Shown: positions 47,062 to 57,003 of the stretch, piece by piece
How the letters are laid out: every line of letters begins with the position of its first letter
How positions within the stretch are numbered: position 1 is the first letter of the stretch
Origin: Acytostelium subglobosum LB1
Lineage: Eukaryota; Evosea; Eumycetozoa; Acytosteliales; Acytosteliaceae
DNA: 64,000 nt
Assembly (NCBI RefSeq): GCF_000787575.1
Contig: NW_012236522.1
Span: 868,001-932,000 of the forward strand
Reading direction: 5' to 3'
The notes under the pieces: model-generated
The model's database searches: none
What the model was told of the DNA's origin: nothing
What the model saw: only the letters and a program-made list of their open reading frames with translations
Program-made: the position numbers and the translations under genes

Positions 47062-48293
47062 TGTCTTGCTCAAGAAGTCAATGCGTAATATAATATATAA
47101 ATATAATAGAATAAAAAATAGTATAGATAGATATAAGTTATAATATAATAGAAGAAAGTAAAGTGTTGTTGACAAGAAATGATTGGTTGATTGAATTGAG
47201 TGTGTATTAATGGTGTGTGATCAATAAAGTGATTGAAATATCTGCGTCGTTGCATGCGAATTAATTACATTCGGGAATTAACCCTTCCCAGAAGTTTTTT
47301 GTTGTCGACAAGACAACTTTTTTTTATTTTTGTAGAATCTTGGTTTGGAAGTATTATACTTCCAACATCAATATTAGATATTGACAAATAGATATCTATG
47401 GAGTCAGTCAATCAGATCTGATTCATGAATTGGAGGATAAACTATTATACCTTTCTTCGTAACTTGTCAAGCCATTATTCAGTATTTGAATAAGATTAAT
47501 TCTTGAATTTGTATTTGTATAGAGTTTTTTTTTTATACAAACTCTAATAATTGGAATATGTATATATATATAATAAAATAATAATAATAAAATAATTTAT
47601 TTCCACTTATGTTGTTTAGTACCTTGATTGATGGTACTATATATTATTATTATTATTAATTCAATTCAATTCAATTCAATTCATATTTATTATATTATAT
47701 TGCCGTCATCACTAGTAAATACAGAGAACGTTGTAATTATTACAATCGGCATGTGGGTGATAAATATAAATGAAAGTAAGGATGAGTCAGTAAATATATG
47801 ATCATAAGTCAGTGGGGATTGAGTAAGGGTGGAACTATCCCTCATACAATAGTCCTACATTCTTGATTTATTATTATTAATACTTTGAGGAAACAAATGA
47901 GTGATCAATTAAATTCAGAGGAACGCTCAATACCAGCAAAGATATTTGTAAGTTTTTGCAAATAAAGTAGACCCCAATTTGGGAAACAAGTGGTGATGTT
48001 TGTTGGGAGGGAGTTAATGTGTGTTTGCCTGAAGTATTGAATGTTTGATTGATGGGATGATCACTTGATCCCAATCCCGACTTAGATGGGAACCCAATGT
48101 TATCCATCAATTCATTCTATTATCCAATGCCACCTATGATCTCTGTAATTCATTTTATTTTTAAAGTGATACCTTTAACCATCCTTCTAAACATGTCTAC
48201 TATCACATTAAATCAATCACATTAAATCAAATCAAATCAAATCAAATAATAATTATATTATAACAAATAATAATACATACCATATATATAATA
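47062..48293. promoter_or_regulatory. AT-rich divergent promoter region of lvsA and the DUF3419 gene
   Basis: 1.23 kb between two divergently read genes and very AT-rich. It contains poly-T runs (about 47317-47326 and 47526-47533), a TTCAA/CAATT pentamer run (about 47660-47683), TATATATATATA (about 47560-47572) and an AATCA-rich run (about 48208-48246). A TATATATATAATA block lies right before the ATG at 48294. No gene or RNA is seen. Confidence 0.5.
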
Positions 48294-49511
48294 ATGGATA
48301 CAACTACAATTGAACTACAACAATCACCAATCAATCAATGGAAGGATTTGACATCAGGTGGTGGTGGATGTACACACGAGAGTTACTTGGCAGAGAGTGG
48401 CGACAAAGTTGAGTCGTGGCAAGAGGTCGCAGCCAAGTCTTCAATATTTTTCGCACAGGTTAGGGAGGACCCATTGTTGGACCAAGAGGTCCTCGACCGC
48501 TACTTTAGCCAAGACGCCCAGATCAACATGGCCATGATATCCAGTGGCGGCGACACCGCAGCCTACATCCTCAAGGACGCCAGACTGAAGAAGTTGGACC
48601 TGGTCGACATCTCGACGCCTCAGCTCTCGCTCACCCGCTTGAAGATCGAGCTGCTCAAGGAGACCACCCAGCGCCGCCTCGAGCTGCTGGGCCACGCCCC
48701 GCTGGACGCCGCTGAACGACGCCAAGCCGTGGAGCTGATCTTGTCCCGATTACCGGGGGTAACCATTTCTGACTTTGAAGGAAATGACCTCGGCGCCGGC
48801 ATCGACCGGACGGGACGCTATGAACAGCTGTTCCACGCGCTAAAGGTTCGTTTGGCGGATGTCTCTGGCAAGGTGGAGGCCCTGTTTGCACTCACCTCGG
48901 TCGAGGAGCAGGCCCGCTTCATCGCCCCCGACACCGAGTTTGGTCGCGAGCTCGACGCCGCGTTCGACGACATCCTTCACGTCGACAACTACTTCACGGT
49001 GTTTGGCGAGCGCGCCACATCCAACAAGGGTCGCGACTTTTCCAAGCGCTTCCTTCAGAAGTTGCGTAACTTCCTCGCTAATCACCTCGCCTCTAGCTCA
49101 CCCTTCGTCTCGCAGATCCTCCGCGCAGACTTTTACCGTGGCCGCTACTACGACTGGTACCGCAACCCTCAGCTGGGAGCAGCTGGCCCCGCGGCCGAGC
49201 TCGCCTTCCACAAGCAGGGCATGGAGGAGTATTTGATCAATGCGCGCGGCCTTGACGTCGTGCATCTGTCCAACATCACCGATTGGTTCACGCCAGAGGA
49301 GTCGCTGAGGGTGCTCCGATTGGCGTACCAGGCGCTCCGGCCCAATGGCGTGGTGTTTGTCCGTCAGATCAACACTCACTTTGATCTAAACTCTGTGCAC
49401 ATTGGGTTTGTATGGGATCAATCCACCTCTGAGGAGTTGATCAGGAATGACAGGAGTTTCTTCTACAAGATAGCATTAGTTGGAAGGAAGGTAGTTGAAC
49501 CCTCACCTTAA
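48294..49511 (+). CDS. DUF3419 / BtaA-like SAM-dependent protein, intronless
   Basis: Single exon, 405 aa. FFAQVREDPLLD (family entry motif), MISSGGDTAAYIL (SAM-binding loop) and LDLVDISTPQLSL match DUF3419, the family of BtaA and of the N-terminal part of eukaryotic BTA1. BtaA moves the 3-amino-3-carboxypropyl group from SAM to diacylglycerol in betaine-lipid (DGTS) synthesis. The C-terminal part has the WFTPEESLRVL and LRPNGVVFVRQIN blocks. There is no signal peptide or membrane segment. It is one of the few longer genes here without introns, and its middle is GC-rich with bacterial-like Ala/Arg/Gly composition, so acquisition from bacteria is possible. Function in amoebae is not established. 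Confidence 0.75.
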   Translation: MDTTTIELQQSPINQWKDLTSGGGGCTHESYLAESGDKVESWQEVAAKSSIFFAQVREDPLLDQEVLDRYFSQDAQINMAMISSGGDTAAYILKDARLKKLDLVDISTPQLSLTRLKIELLKETTQRRLELLGHAPLDAAERRQAVELILSRLPGVTISDFEGNDLGAGIDRTGRYEQLFHALKVRLADVSGKVEALFALTSVEEQARFIAPDTEFGRELDAAFDDILHVDNYFTVFGERATSNKGRDFSKRFLQKLRNFLANHLASSSPFVSQILRADFYRGRYYDWYRNPQLGAAGPAAELAFHKQGMEEYLINARGLDVVHLSNITDWFTPEESLRVLRLAYQALRPNGVVFVRQINTHFDLNSVHIGFVWDQSTSEELIRNDRSFFYKIALVGRKVVEPSP

Positions 49512-50014
49512 CAATCCTCATCCTCCTACCTCGTCATCATCACCAAAGTAGATGTTATTATGAGTAAGTACTGTTTGATTGATTGAAGTGATTGAAGTGA
49601 TTGGGGGGATTGGTCATTTAGTTGGATTGATTGGTTGGATTGATTGATTGAATGAATGAGTGACAACTCGAACTCATACTTACACTAGCTCCTCTACCCT
49701 CTCCCATCCACCTCCACCCCCATGGGACTATCCCTGACCCATACTCATTCCCACTTTAGCCAACTACTCTTCGACTTAATCATCCTCAACCAGTGACACT
49801 CTCCATCCCTCCAACAGTCTAGTCTCGACCAAATATATACACTTGCGGCGCCATCTACGGAGTCCAAGGAATGATCCCATTAATACTGTGTCTGTCCCGT
49901 TTGTTGTCTCCTTCATTCTTGCACTCTCATCTCTCCTACTCCGATGATCCGAACAATCAATATCTCTATTTGGTGTGCCGAACTTGTAAAGTGGAACAAG
50001 GTTTGATTGATTGA
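49512..50014. other. Intergenic region
   Basis: 3' flank of the DUF3419 gene with GATTGATT-type runs (49577-49660), then a stretch (49780-50014) that is open on the minus strand without any family resemblance. No gene supported. Confidence 0.4.
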
Positions 50015-50242
50015 TTAGTGCGATGTATCTTGATCGATCCAAGCCAATGAGTATGAGTCTGTCTGTCTGTCCGACTTCGGCATTTGGTATTTAAGATCAT
50101 TGTTATAGTAAGCCCCGCAATGACATGTTTGCATGCCTTCATTGGGAGTGTTGATCACATGAATGACTTTCGGCATCCCAGTGTCGCACCCCACAAACTG
50201 AAGACGCTCACAATCAGAAAACAAATTGATGAGTTGCCCCAT
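50015..50242 (-). CDS. Possible small zinc-binding protein (NDUFS6/COX5B-like), uncertain
   Basis: A 75-codon frame with ATG at 50242. Its centre reads RLQFVGCDTGMPKVIHVI, then TCHCGAYY. This recalls the C-x(n)-CxxCG zinc sites of the mitochondrial proteins NDUFS6 and COX5B, but the last pair is CxC and the usual GHP is GMP. Alternative starts are possible, because an AG splice acceptor precedes TTTGTGGGG at about 50209. No targeting exon could be found upstream. The tail after YNNDLKYQMPK looks random. It may be one exon of a gene, a relic or chance. Confidence 0.3.
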   Translation of the reverse strand: MGQLINLFSDCERLQFVGCDTGMPKVIHVINTPNEGMQTCHCGAYYNNDLKYQMPKSDRQTDSYSLAWIDQDTSH

Positions 50243-50603
50243 CCATCACCCTTCGTCCGAACAATGCTAATAGTAGCAAAGTTCGATGTATTTGTGTGTT
50301 TGTTAGTGTTCATTCATCATCATTAGTATTTATTTATTCATTCATACACATAATATATACACGTACACATCATAGTAGTGATACACAAAAAGAGAACAGG
50401 CAACAGCATTCATTCATTCACTCATTGATTCATTAGCAATCAAACAATCACAATCAATCAATCAATCAATCAATCATTGTAACATTATTTATTAAAGGAA
50501 CGAACGATTGATTAATACACCGACTGATGCTTGTGCTGAGGCTTGCAACGTCGTAGACTTATATATACTCAGTACACATAACACATAACACAGGAGACAA
50601 ACA
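50243..50603. other. Intergenic region, promoter of the 7TM gene
   Basis: Simple-sequence-rich: ATTCATTC near 50408-50421, (AATC)n near 50450-50475, and ACTTATATATACTC at about 50557-50570 as TATA candidate. No gene seen. Confidence 0.45.
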
Positions 50604-51809
50604 ATGTATTACGGTGTTGTTAATATATATAGGAGTAGTAGTAGTAGCATCAATAGTAGTAGTAATAGGATGTTCGACCCAACACCAACAGAATCACCAA
50701 GTCCAACACCTATACCAGTTACAGGTGGATTCCATTTTAGTTATATATTGGGTATGACTGATGGCATACTCTTCCTCTGGGCACTCTTTCAATTGATTAG
50801 AATATACATTTATCATCGCGAAGGTCACAAGAACCTCATGCCCAAGACAATCTTCCATGCGATCATTGCCCTTGCAATGTTAGGTATGATACAACAACAA
50901 CAACAACAACAATGAATGAGTGAACGATTGTACTTACGCTAATCAATCAAACATATAGTTAGAAGTATATTCTTCTTTGTACAGCCATCAATACCGAATG
51001 ACGCATTGATCGTTATAATATGGTATAATATATCAACGATATTGTTGTTCTTGGCATATGGATGTTTGTTGTTGTTCTGGATAGAACTGTACACGCGATT
51101 CTCAAAGCCATATATGACATCGAGAGACTTTTGGCGCAAGTGGATGCCCTTCATTGCTGGCTTCAACGCGCTGCTCGTCGCACTGACGGTCACGTGGATC
51201 TTGGTGCTGGCGCTGTGGGCCAAATCCAACAAGGACAGACTGAACATCACCGAGCAGATATCGGAAGGTTTTGTCAGCGCGCTGTTCCTGCTGGCCGGCC
51301 TCGGCTTCTTCATCTTTGGCTTCCTGCTGTTCTGGTCGTTCAAGCGATTGGGCACGTTTGCAGGCGACACGATGGGCCCCAAAACACCGATGCTGATGAG
51401 CCAGCAGTCGAGCGCGCCGCCCGAGGCCATACGCGCGGCTGTTGTCGGAACGGTGTGCACGATATGCTTCTGCATCCGCTCGTCGGTGATGATGTACTCG
51501 ATCCGCGAGGCTGCCGTCGATCCGAGCGTTGCCACGACGGGCAACTTCCAGTTCACGTGGGGCTTCGAGCTGGTGTACTTCTTTGTCACGGAGATCCTGC
51601 CCACGATGATGATGCTCTTTAGAATGCGCAAGATGAAGCGTCGGAAGACCGTGGACATCAACCGCTTCCCGTCCAACCAGGCGGCCATCTTTGTACATAG
51701 TTCCAACAACTCGCAATCCTCCGAATCATCCAACCATGACGACTCCTCACACTCCTCGCACGACTCTGAATCACCTCTCGACCAGAGGGAACACTTCTCG
51801 ACAAACTAA
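50604..51809 (+). CDS. Seven-helix membrane protein, THH1/TOM1/TOM3 or GPR137-like
   Basis: Two exons: 50604..50883 and 50959..51809 (376 aa). After a Ser/Thr/Pro-rich lumenal N-terminus there are seven hydrophobic helices: YILGMTDGILFLWALFQL, FHAIIALAML, LIVIIWYNISTILLFLAYG, MPFIAGFNALLVALTVTW, ALFLLAGLGFFIFGFLLF, AAVVGTVCTICFCI and GFELVYFFVTEILPTMMML. A basic MRKMKRRK stop and a Ser/His/Asp-rich tail follow. This pattern fits the THH1/TOM1/TOM3 family (plant TOM1, animal GPR137 on lysosomes). Location in vacuolar or lysosomal membrane is likely. Exact function unknown. Tail-to-tail with the next gene, 94 bases apart. Confidence 0.75.
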
Positions 51810-51903
51810 CTAAGTTTAAGCTAGCTGATCAAACTACCTAATGTTGATGGATGGATGACTGGCGCGAAAGTCTAATAAACAGTTTGATCGATTGGATTCA
51901 CAT

Positions 51904-53322
51904 TCACATGGCACATTTATGATGTTGGTTGATTCTCTCCCACTTGATACTCTGAACTGCTCTGGTCAGTTGGGTATAATGTGCGATGTACACATCGACT
52001 CGATCGAGAAGTCTGTCGATTTGGTCGATGTTCCTTCTTTCAATCACACCATCCTCCTCGTCACTTTGATCGACCTCCTCGATTGGGATGGGCAGATCGA
52101 CTTCGATCGAATCAATATAGCTCCTGTACAATTCAGGATTCTCTCGGAGACTGACCAGCTTCAGTACGCCAGTTTGGTGCAGCGATGGATAGAATTGATC
52201 GCTCTCAATGTGCTTGACCAGTTGTTTGCCGTGCTTGTCGTCGCCAGGCGCATAGACCAGGCCAACGCCATCGCGATCTAAGCATTCCAGTAGATGAAGA
52301 TGATAGTAGTCCTCGCCACAGAGCACGTATGATTGTTTCGATGCAAAGTTGCAATGATGCTGTGCCGCCAGCATGCCGCGATGTGTAGTCCACACTCGCT
52401 GACCATCAAAGGCAAACTGCTCAATGTCCATATCATGGCGATCCAAGAACATATCATAAAGTGAATCATAGGATACGATGGAGAAGTTGATGTCCAGTTC
52501 GGGTCGGCCGTCGCTGCAGCGTGCACTCCGCAGACGAACAGATGTCTGTGTTGTGTTGATGGTCAGGCTACATGTTGAGCTTAGTCGATTGTAGAACTGT
52601 TTGATGCGTGACAAGATACCAGAAGAGTCCAATTGACAGAATGATATTGTGATGGGGATGACAGCAGGTGTCTTCCTGCCGTCCCCTTGCGCAGATAGTG
52701 CACGGAACACTGTAAAGCCAGATACAACGCAATGGTCCCATTCCAATGATCGTGCCACATCATCGCCCAACAGTTGATTGAACTCAAACATAAATGATGC
52801 TCTATCTTTGAATATGCTCGTCTTGACACTCTGAGTCTGTTGTTGACCAAGTCGATTGTTGAATAGTGTCATTAGATCTTGTGTTCCATCTCTTGGAATG
52901 TCAATGAGTATTGTCTTATCATGATTGTGTTGTGCATCATAGAGATCAAGAATTGGTTGTTCAAGTCCACGTTTGTTCTCAAGGTATAATGAATCATGAT
53001 ATAGCATTGATCTTATTAGCATTGCCAAAGATACTGTGCATGATGAAGTAGTTGTTGCTTCCACTGCCAATGTCTGTTCTTCTTGTTGTTGTTGTTGATG
53101 ATGTTGATATAGTTCATATAATACCATGTAACCAAATGGTGTATGTACACATTGTTCTACAACTGATTGCTTCAAGTCATTTGGAAGACATTTGATCCTG
53201 TCTAATATCGTCTCTTGACTTTGTGGTTGTTGTTGTTGTTGTTCTCGCTCACATGTACTTCGACATGTATTTATAATTGATGTTATACATAATGATGTAA
53301 GTGCAGGTATGAGTTCAGTCAT
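51904..53322 (-). CDS. Unrecognised protein, distant relative of a protist family linked with ankyrin repeats
   Basis: 472 aa from the first in-frame ATG (53322), single exon. The middle (HCVVSGFTVFRALSA, LSRIKQFYNRL, INTTQTSVRL, DIEQFAFDGQRVWTTHRG) follows the order of a domain I know from many dictyostelid and other protist proteins: a (G)GSV-like strand, a helix, a Thr-rich strand, and FDxxxxAFDGxxVW. Those proteins often carry ankyrin repeats. It may have a nucleotidyltransferase-like fold, but the acidic pair expected at an active site is not apparent. The C-terminus is acidic then helical. It is divergent from an ankyrin gene with only 131 bases between the start codons. Function unknown. 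Confidence 0.65.
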   Translation of the reverse strand: MTELIPALTSLCITSIINTCRSTCEREQQQQQPQSQETILDRIKCLPNDLKQSVVEQCVHTPFGYMVLYELYQHHQQQQQEEQTLAVEATTTSSCTVSLAMLIRSMLYHDSLYLENKRGLEQPILDLYDAQHNHDKTILIDIPRDGTQDLMTLFNNRLGQQQTQSVKTSIFKDRASFMFEFNQLLGDDVARSLEWDHCVVSGFTVFRALSAQGDGRKTPAVIPITISFCQLDSSGILSRIKQFYNRLSSTCSLTINTTQTSVRLRSARCSDGRPELDINFSIVSYDSLYDMFLDRHDMDIEQFAFDGQRVWTTHRGMLAAQHHCNFASKQSYVLCGEDYYHLHLLECLDRDGVGLVYAPGDDKHGKQLVKHIESDQFYPSLHQTGVLKLVSLRENPELYRSYIDSIEVDLPIPIEEVDQSDEEDGVIERRNIDQIDRLLDRVDVYIAHYTQLTRAVQSIKWERINQHHKCAM

Positions 53323-53453
53323 AAGTATCTCTATCTCTTTGATTCTATCTTCCAAGTTTGATGAACAATTAGTCAACAAAACAAGAAGTTTGAAGAATTG
53401 AGCTTAAGGATGTGAAACTCAACATTGTTCATTCATTTATCAAACAATCACTC

Positions 53454-55347
53454 ATGGATAGAGATAAAGATAAAGATAGAGATACATTGTTATTCAAGTT
53501 GATATTGAATAATAGATGGTTGTCAAATAAGTTGTTTGAACAAGTATATTGGATACATAGATCATCACCATTGTTTAGGAATGGACAAAGAATTGGTTGG
53601 AAACAGTTGGTCAATAGTTGGTTGGCAGCAATATGTACTCACTTTCATAACGATATGATTATTAAATTCTTTGACAATGGTGTAGAGTTTGCCAACTATC
53701 AAGGTCATCTTAGGATAATACAATATATTCAATCAAACATGCCATTGATCTTTAAAACAATGCCTGCCATCGATGTGATGTCCACACTGGGTCGGCTTGA
53801 CCTCGTTCTATACCTTCATAACAATGGGGCCATGGCCACCACCAATGCCATGGACTATGCCGGCTCTTTCGAGTTGATCCAATTCCTTCATCACAATCGT
53901 ACTGAGGGCTGCACAAACAAGGCCATGGACTGGGCCGCCGAGCACAACATGTTGGAGTCAGTCAAGTTCTTACATTACAACAGGACGGAAGGGTGCACCC
54001 CTGATGCTATGGACGACGCCGCGCTCAATGGACACTTGGAGATCATCAAGTTCTTGCACGTTAACAGGACCGAGGGATGCACCGCCATTGCCATGAGCTT
54101 CGCGTCGCGTAAAGGACATCTTGACATCATAGAGTATCTACATCACAATCGAATAACAGTACAGTTTTATAGTGACACCATGAGTGTCGCAGCACAGATA
54201 GGACGTCTGGATATTGTCAAGTTCCTCCATTATAATCGCACTGAGGCCACAAGTGTGTGGTCCATGAACTTGGCTGCGGATAGAGGCCATCTCGACGTCG
54301 TGGAGTTCCTGCACACACACCGCAATGAGGGTTGCACGACCAATGCCATTGACGATGCTGCAGGCAATGGACATCTTCAGGTAGTGCGCTTCTTGAACGA
54401 GTCGCGCACAGAAGGCTGCACGATCAAGGCAATGAAAGAGGCAAGCCATAATGGACATCTGGATGTAGTACAGTATCTTCACGCGCTGGGCAAGCCGTGC
54501 ACGAGCGAGGCAATGGACAAGGCTGCCGAGGAAGGACACTTGGAAGTTGTCAAGTTCTTGTCGATCAATCGGACTGAGGGCTGCACACACAAGGCCATAG
54601 ACTGGGCCGCAAAGAATGGCCATCTCTCAGTTGTAGAGTACCTCCATCGACATCGAACAGAGGGGTTCACAGCAAATGCAATATTAACAGCTGCGGAACA
54701 TGGACACATGGATGTGGTGCGCTATCTACACGAGCGATGTCAGCCAGTATTGAATGACAATCATTCACCAATGGATTGCGCCGCATATGGAGGACACCTA
54801 GCCGTGTTTGAATACCTTCAAGAGCATAAGATTGGAAGGTGCACTGAACAAGCGATGAACTTGGCCGCCCAAAAAGGACATCTAGACATGGTGAAGTACC
54901 TGCATCAACATCGCACCGAAGGATGTACCAAGTTGGCGATGGATGATGCGGCCAAGCGTGGCCACTTAGATATTGTGGAGTTCCTGCATAAAAATCGCAC
55001 AGAGGGATGCACGCCAGAGGCGTTTGACTTTGCCGCCAGGCAAGGATACCTGGATGTTGTGAAAGTTCCTCCACTTCAATCGCACTGAAGGCTGCACTTA
55101 CAGTGCGATGGACATGGCGGCAGGCATGGGTCAGATGGATATTGTGCAGTTCTTGCATGCCAATCGCACAGAGGGCTGCAGTGAGCGTGCTCTCATATTC
55201 GCGGCAGCATATGGACATATTGGCATCGTTCAATTCCTTCTACAAAATCGAACAGAAGGTGACATCAACCATGCATTGGAGTCGGCACAAGAAGAACACA
55301 AGGCCATCGTCAGATATCTTGAATCATTGGGGAAGCCAATTGATTGA
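53454..55347 (+). CDS. Ankyrin-repeat protein with invariant NRTEGCT units; one apparent frameshift
   Basis: ATG at 53454 (MDRDKDKDRDTLLFKL). About 630 aa if the frame is continuous. After an N-terminal non-repeat part (WLSNKLFEQVYWIH) come about 17 ankyrin units of 31-34 residues of the form NRTEGCT-AMDDAA-GHLEIIKFLH. NRTEGCT is kept in most units. The frame changes at the A-run 55062-55064 (GTGAAAGTTCC where neighbouring units would have GTGAAGTTC). After one base is skipped the repeats continue as FLHFNRTEGCTYSAMDMAA to the stop at 55347. This is a one-base insertion in the assembly or a real lesion close to the end. Ankyrin solenoids bind proteins; such large families in dictyostelids are mostly unstudied. 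Confidence 0.85.
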
Positions 55348-55717
55348 TTAATTGAATGAATGAATGAATGATTGATTGTATGACAATCACTACCAAATAT
55401 GTACTGGACTCAGGATCTGAGAATCATTTCATAATTCTCAATATCAAAGTCTAATGTCCATGTCGAGATGACACTCCATTATCATCGCCCTTATTCATCT
55501 TTATCGATGAAGATAAGAATCATTACATTATTCTCAATCCATCTTATAAATCATACCAGCCACGCATGATCACTGTGAAATGGTGAGCAACTATGAATGC
55601 TAAGAATGGTGGTTGCTGTGGGAGTCCAAAGTGTTACGCTTGTTGACGCTCGCGAAACAACACGACCACATTTTATGCCACCAACGATTTTGAAGTTGAA
55701 CTAATTTAGTACACATG
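55348..55717. other. Intergenic region, promoter of the BRCT gene
   Basis: No gene. It contains GAATGAATGAATG after the ankyrin stop, a near-repeat of GATAAGAATCATT/GAGAATCATTTC around 55420 and 55510, and CTCGCGAAAC near 55648-55657 (E2F-like, TCGCGAAA) about 100 bases before the BRCT ATG. Confidence 0.45.
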
Positions 55718-55752
55718 TAGAGATACACATAGAGATAGAGATAGAGATAGAG
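55718..55752 (+). promoter_or_regulatory. (AGATA)n tract ending at the start codon
   Basis: TAGAGATACACATAGAGATA and further GAGATA units run right up to the ATG at 55753. Same orientation and position as in the METTL7-like gene, where the tract also ends next to the ATG. Confidence 0.4.
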
Positions 55753-56850
55753 ATGACAGAATCATCACCAGATGGAAGAGGTCACCTACGGCAAATGGAT
55801 GTGCCAATACCTTTTGAGAAGAAGAGCACTGATCATTGGTTCCGCCAACGTGTGGCCTACAGTGAGGAGGCGATCAATGAAGCTCAGAAAGAGGCTGGAC
55901 TAGCTTCTAATATATTTAAGGACGTACGAGTCTACTTTGATGGCCACACCGATCAGATATCACTCATTCATTTGAAGAAGTTGGTGCTGAGCCATGGCGG
56001 CACGCACAGCCACTTCATCACATCGTCTTGCACGCATATTGTCGGGTCGGCAATGTCGCTGTCCAAGGTGGAGCAGATGGAGCGACGCAAACGATCAAAG
56101 AAGCGACTGTCCTTTCAACAAGGCAAGACTGTTGCCGTGCACTACATCCATCCCAACTGGATACTTGACTGTTGTCGGCAGATAAAACGTCTGAGTGAGG
56201 ACAGCTACTCACTCTTCAAGACTACAACAATGAATGTAAGGCACATGTACATCCATTATGATTGATTGATTGGTTGGTTGGTTGATTGATGAACAACATT
56301 GATCGTTGTTGTTAAGATGGACACCTCACTCATTCATTCACTCAATCATTCATTACAGTCGAACGACATCAGGTCATACTTGGTGAGTGGAAGTGGAAAT
56401 GGAGGTGTAGGCGATGGTGGCGCGAACAGCAAGGACAGCGCTCAACAAGAAAATAAGAATAAGAAGAAGAAGAGACCATTTGGACACGAGGACTACCTTT
56501 TAATGAATGAGATATCCGAGTATGACTTGGTATCACATCTTAAGAGGAAAAGAGTCTTTGGCGTCGATGATAATGATGATGATGATGATGATAATGTAAA
56601 CGAAGATCATTATGATATTGGTGATGATGGACAAGGGCAACAACAACAAGATGACTTTGAGACTATATTCTATCAACCAAAGTACTCCTCTGTGGACTTT
56701 ATGAAGAAGGAGTGGAGGACTAAAGACGCCGTGGAAGATGGCAACGCTCATGGTAATGATGATAACGACGAGGAACCAATCATGCCAGTGTTGACTCCAT
56801 TACCAACTCAAGTGAAGAGGTTACCAAGAGGACAATCCAAAGGACTCTGA
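55753..56850 (+). CDS. REV1-type BRCT protein without polymerase domain
   Basis: Two exons: 55753..56235 and 56359..56850 (324 aa). Residues about 50-155 form a BRCT domain: NIFKDVRVYFDGHTD, LKKLVLSHGGTHSHF, CTHIVGSAMSLSKVEQ, HPNWILDCCRQIKRL and SYSLF. This particular spelling (FxGVxxYxxGYTD, LRxLxxxHGG, VxPxWIxxSIxxxRLL) is that of the N-terminal BRCT of the translesion polymerase REV1, and SNDIRSYL recalls the linker that follows it there. But the reading frame ends about 165 residues later in acidic and Asn-rich low complexity without Y-family polymerase motifs. Either a stand-alone BRCT relative or a split/lost REV1. Likely nuclear, binding DNA ends or PCNA. Confidence 0.75.
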
Positions 56851-57003
56851 TTGACAAACTTCAAACTTCAAAAAAGACGAATGTGATCATCACCCCCCAC
56901 ATTCTCACTTCACAATGATTCAGATGATCGTTCATTCTATCATTCATTCATCCATTCAATCAATCAATCACATAATTATTTACATATATATAATATATAA
57001 GAT

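Noticed and set aside
49776-50014. Open minus-strand frame left of the zinc-site candidate
   Set aside because: Arg/Asp/Glu-rich without family resemblance. No reliable splice donor links it to the zinc-site frame.
51861-51869. GGCGCGAAA, a perfect E2F-type site
   Set aside because: It lies between two convergent 3' ends where no promoter is expected, so it is probably chance. It also weakens the case for similar sites elsewhere in the window.
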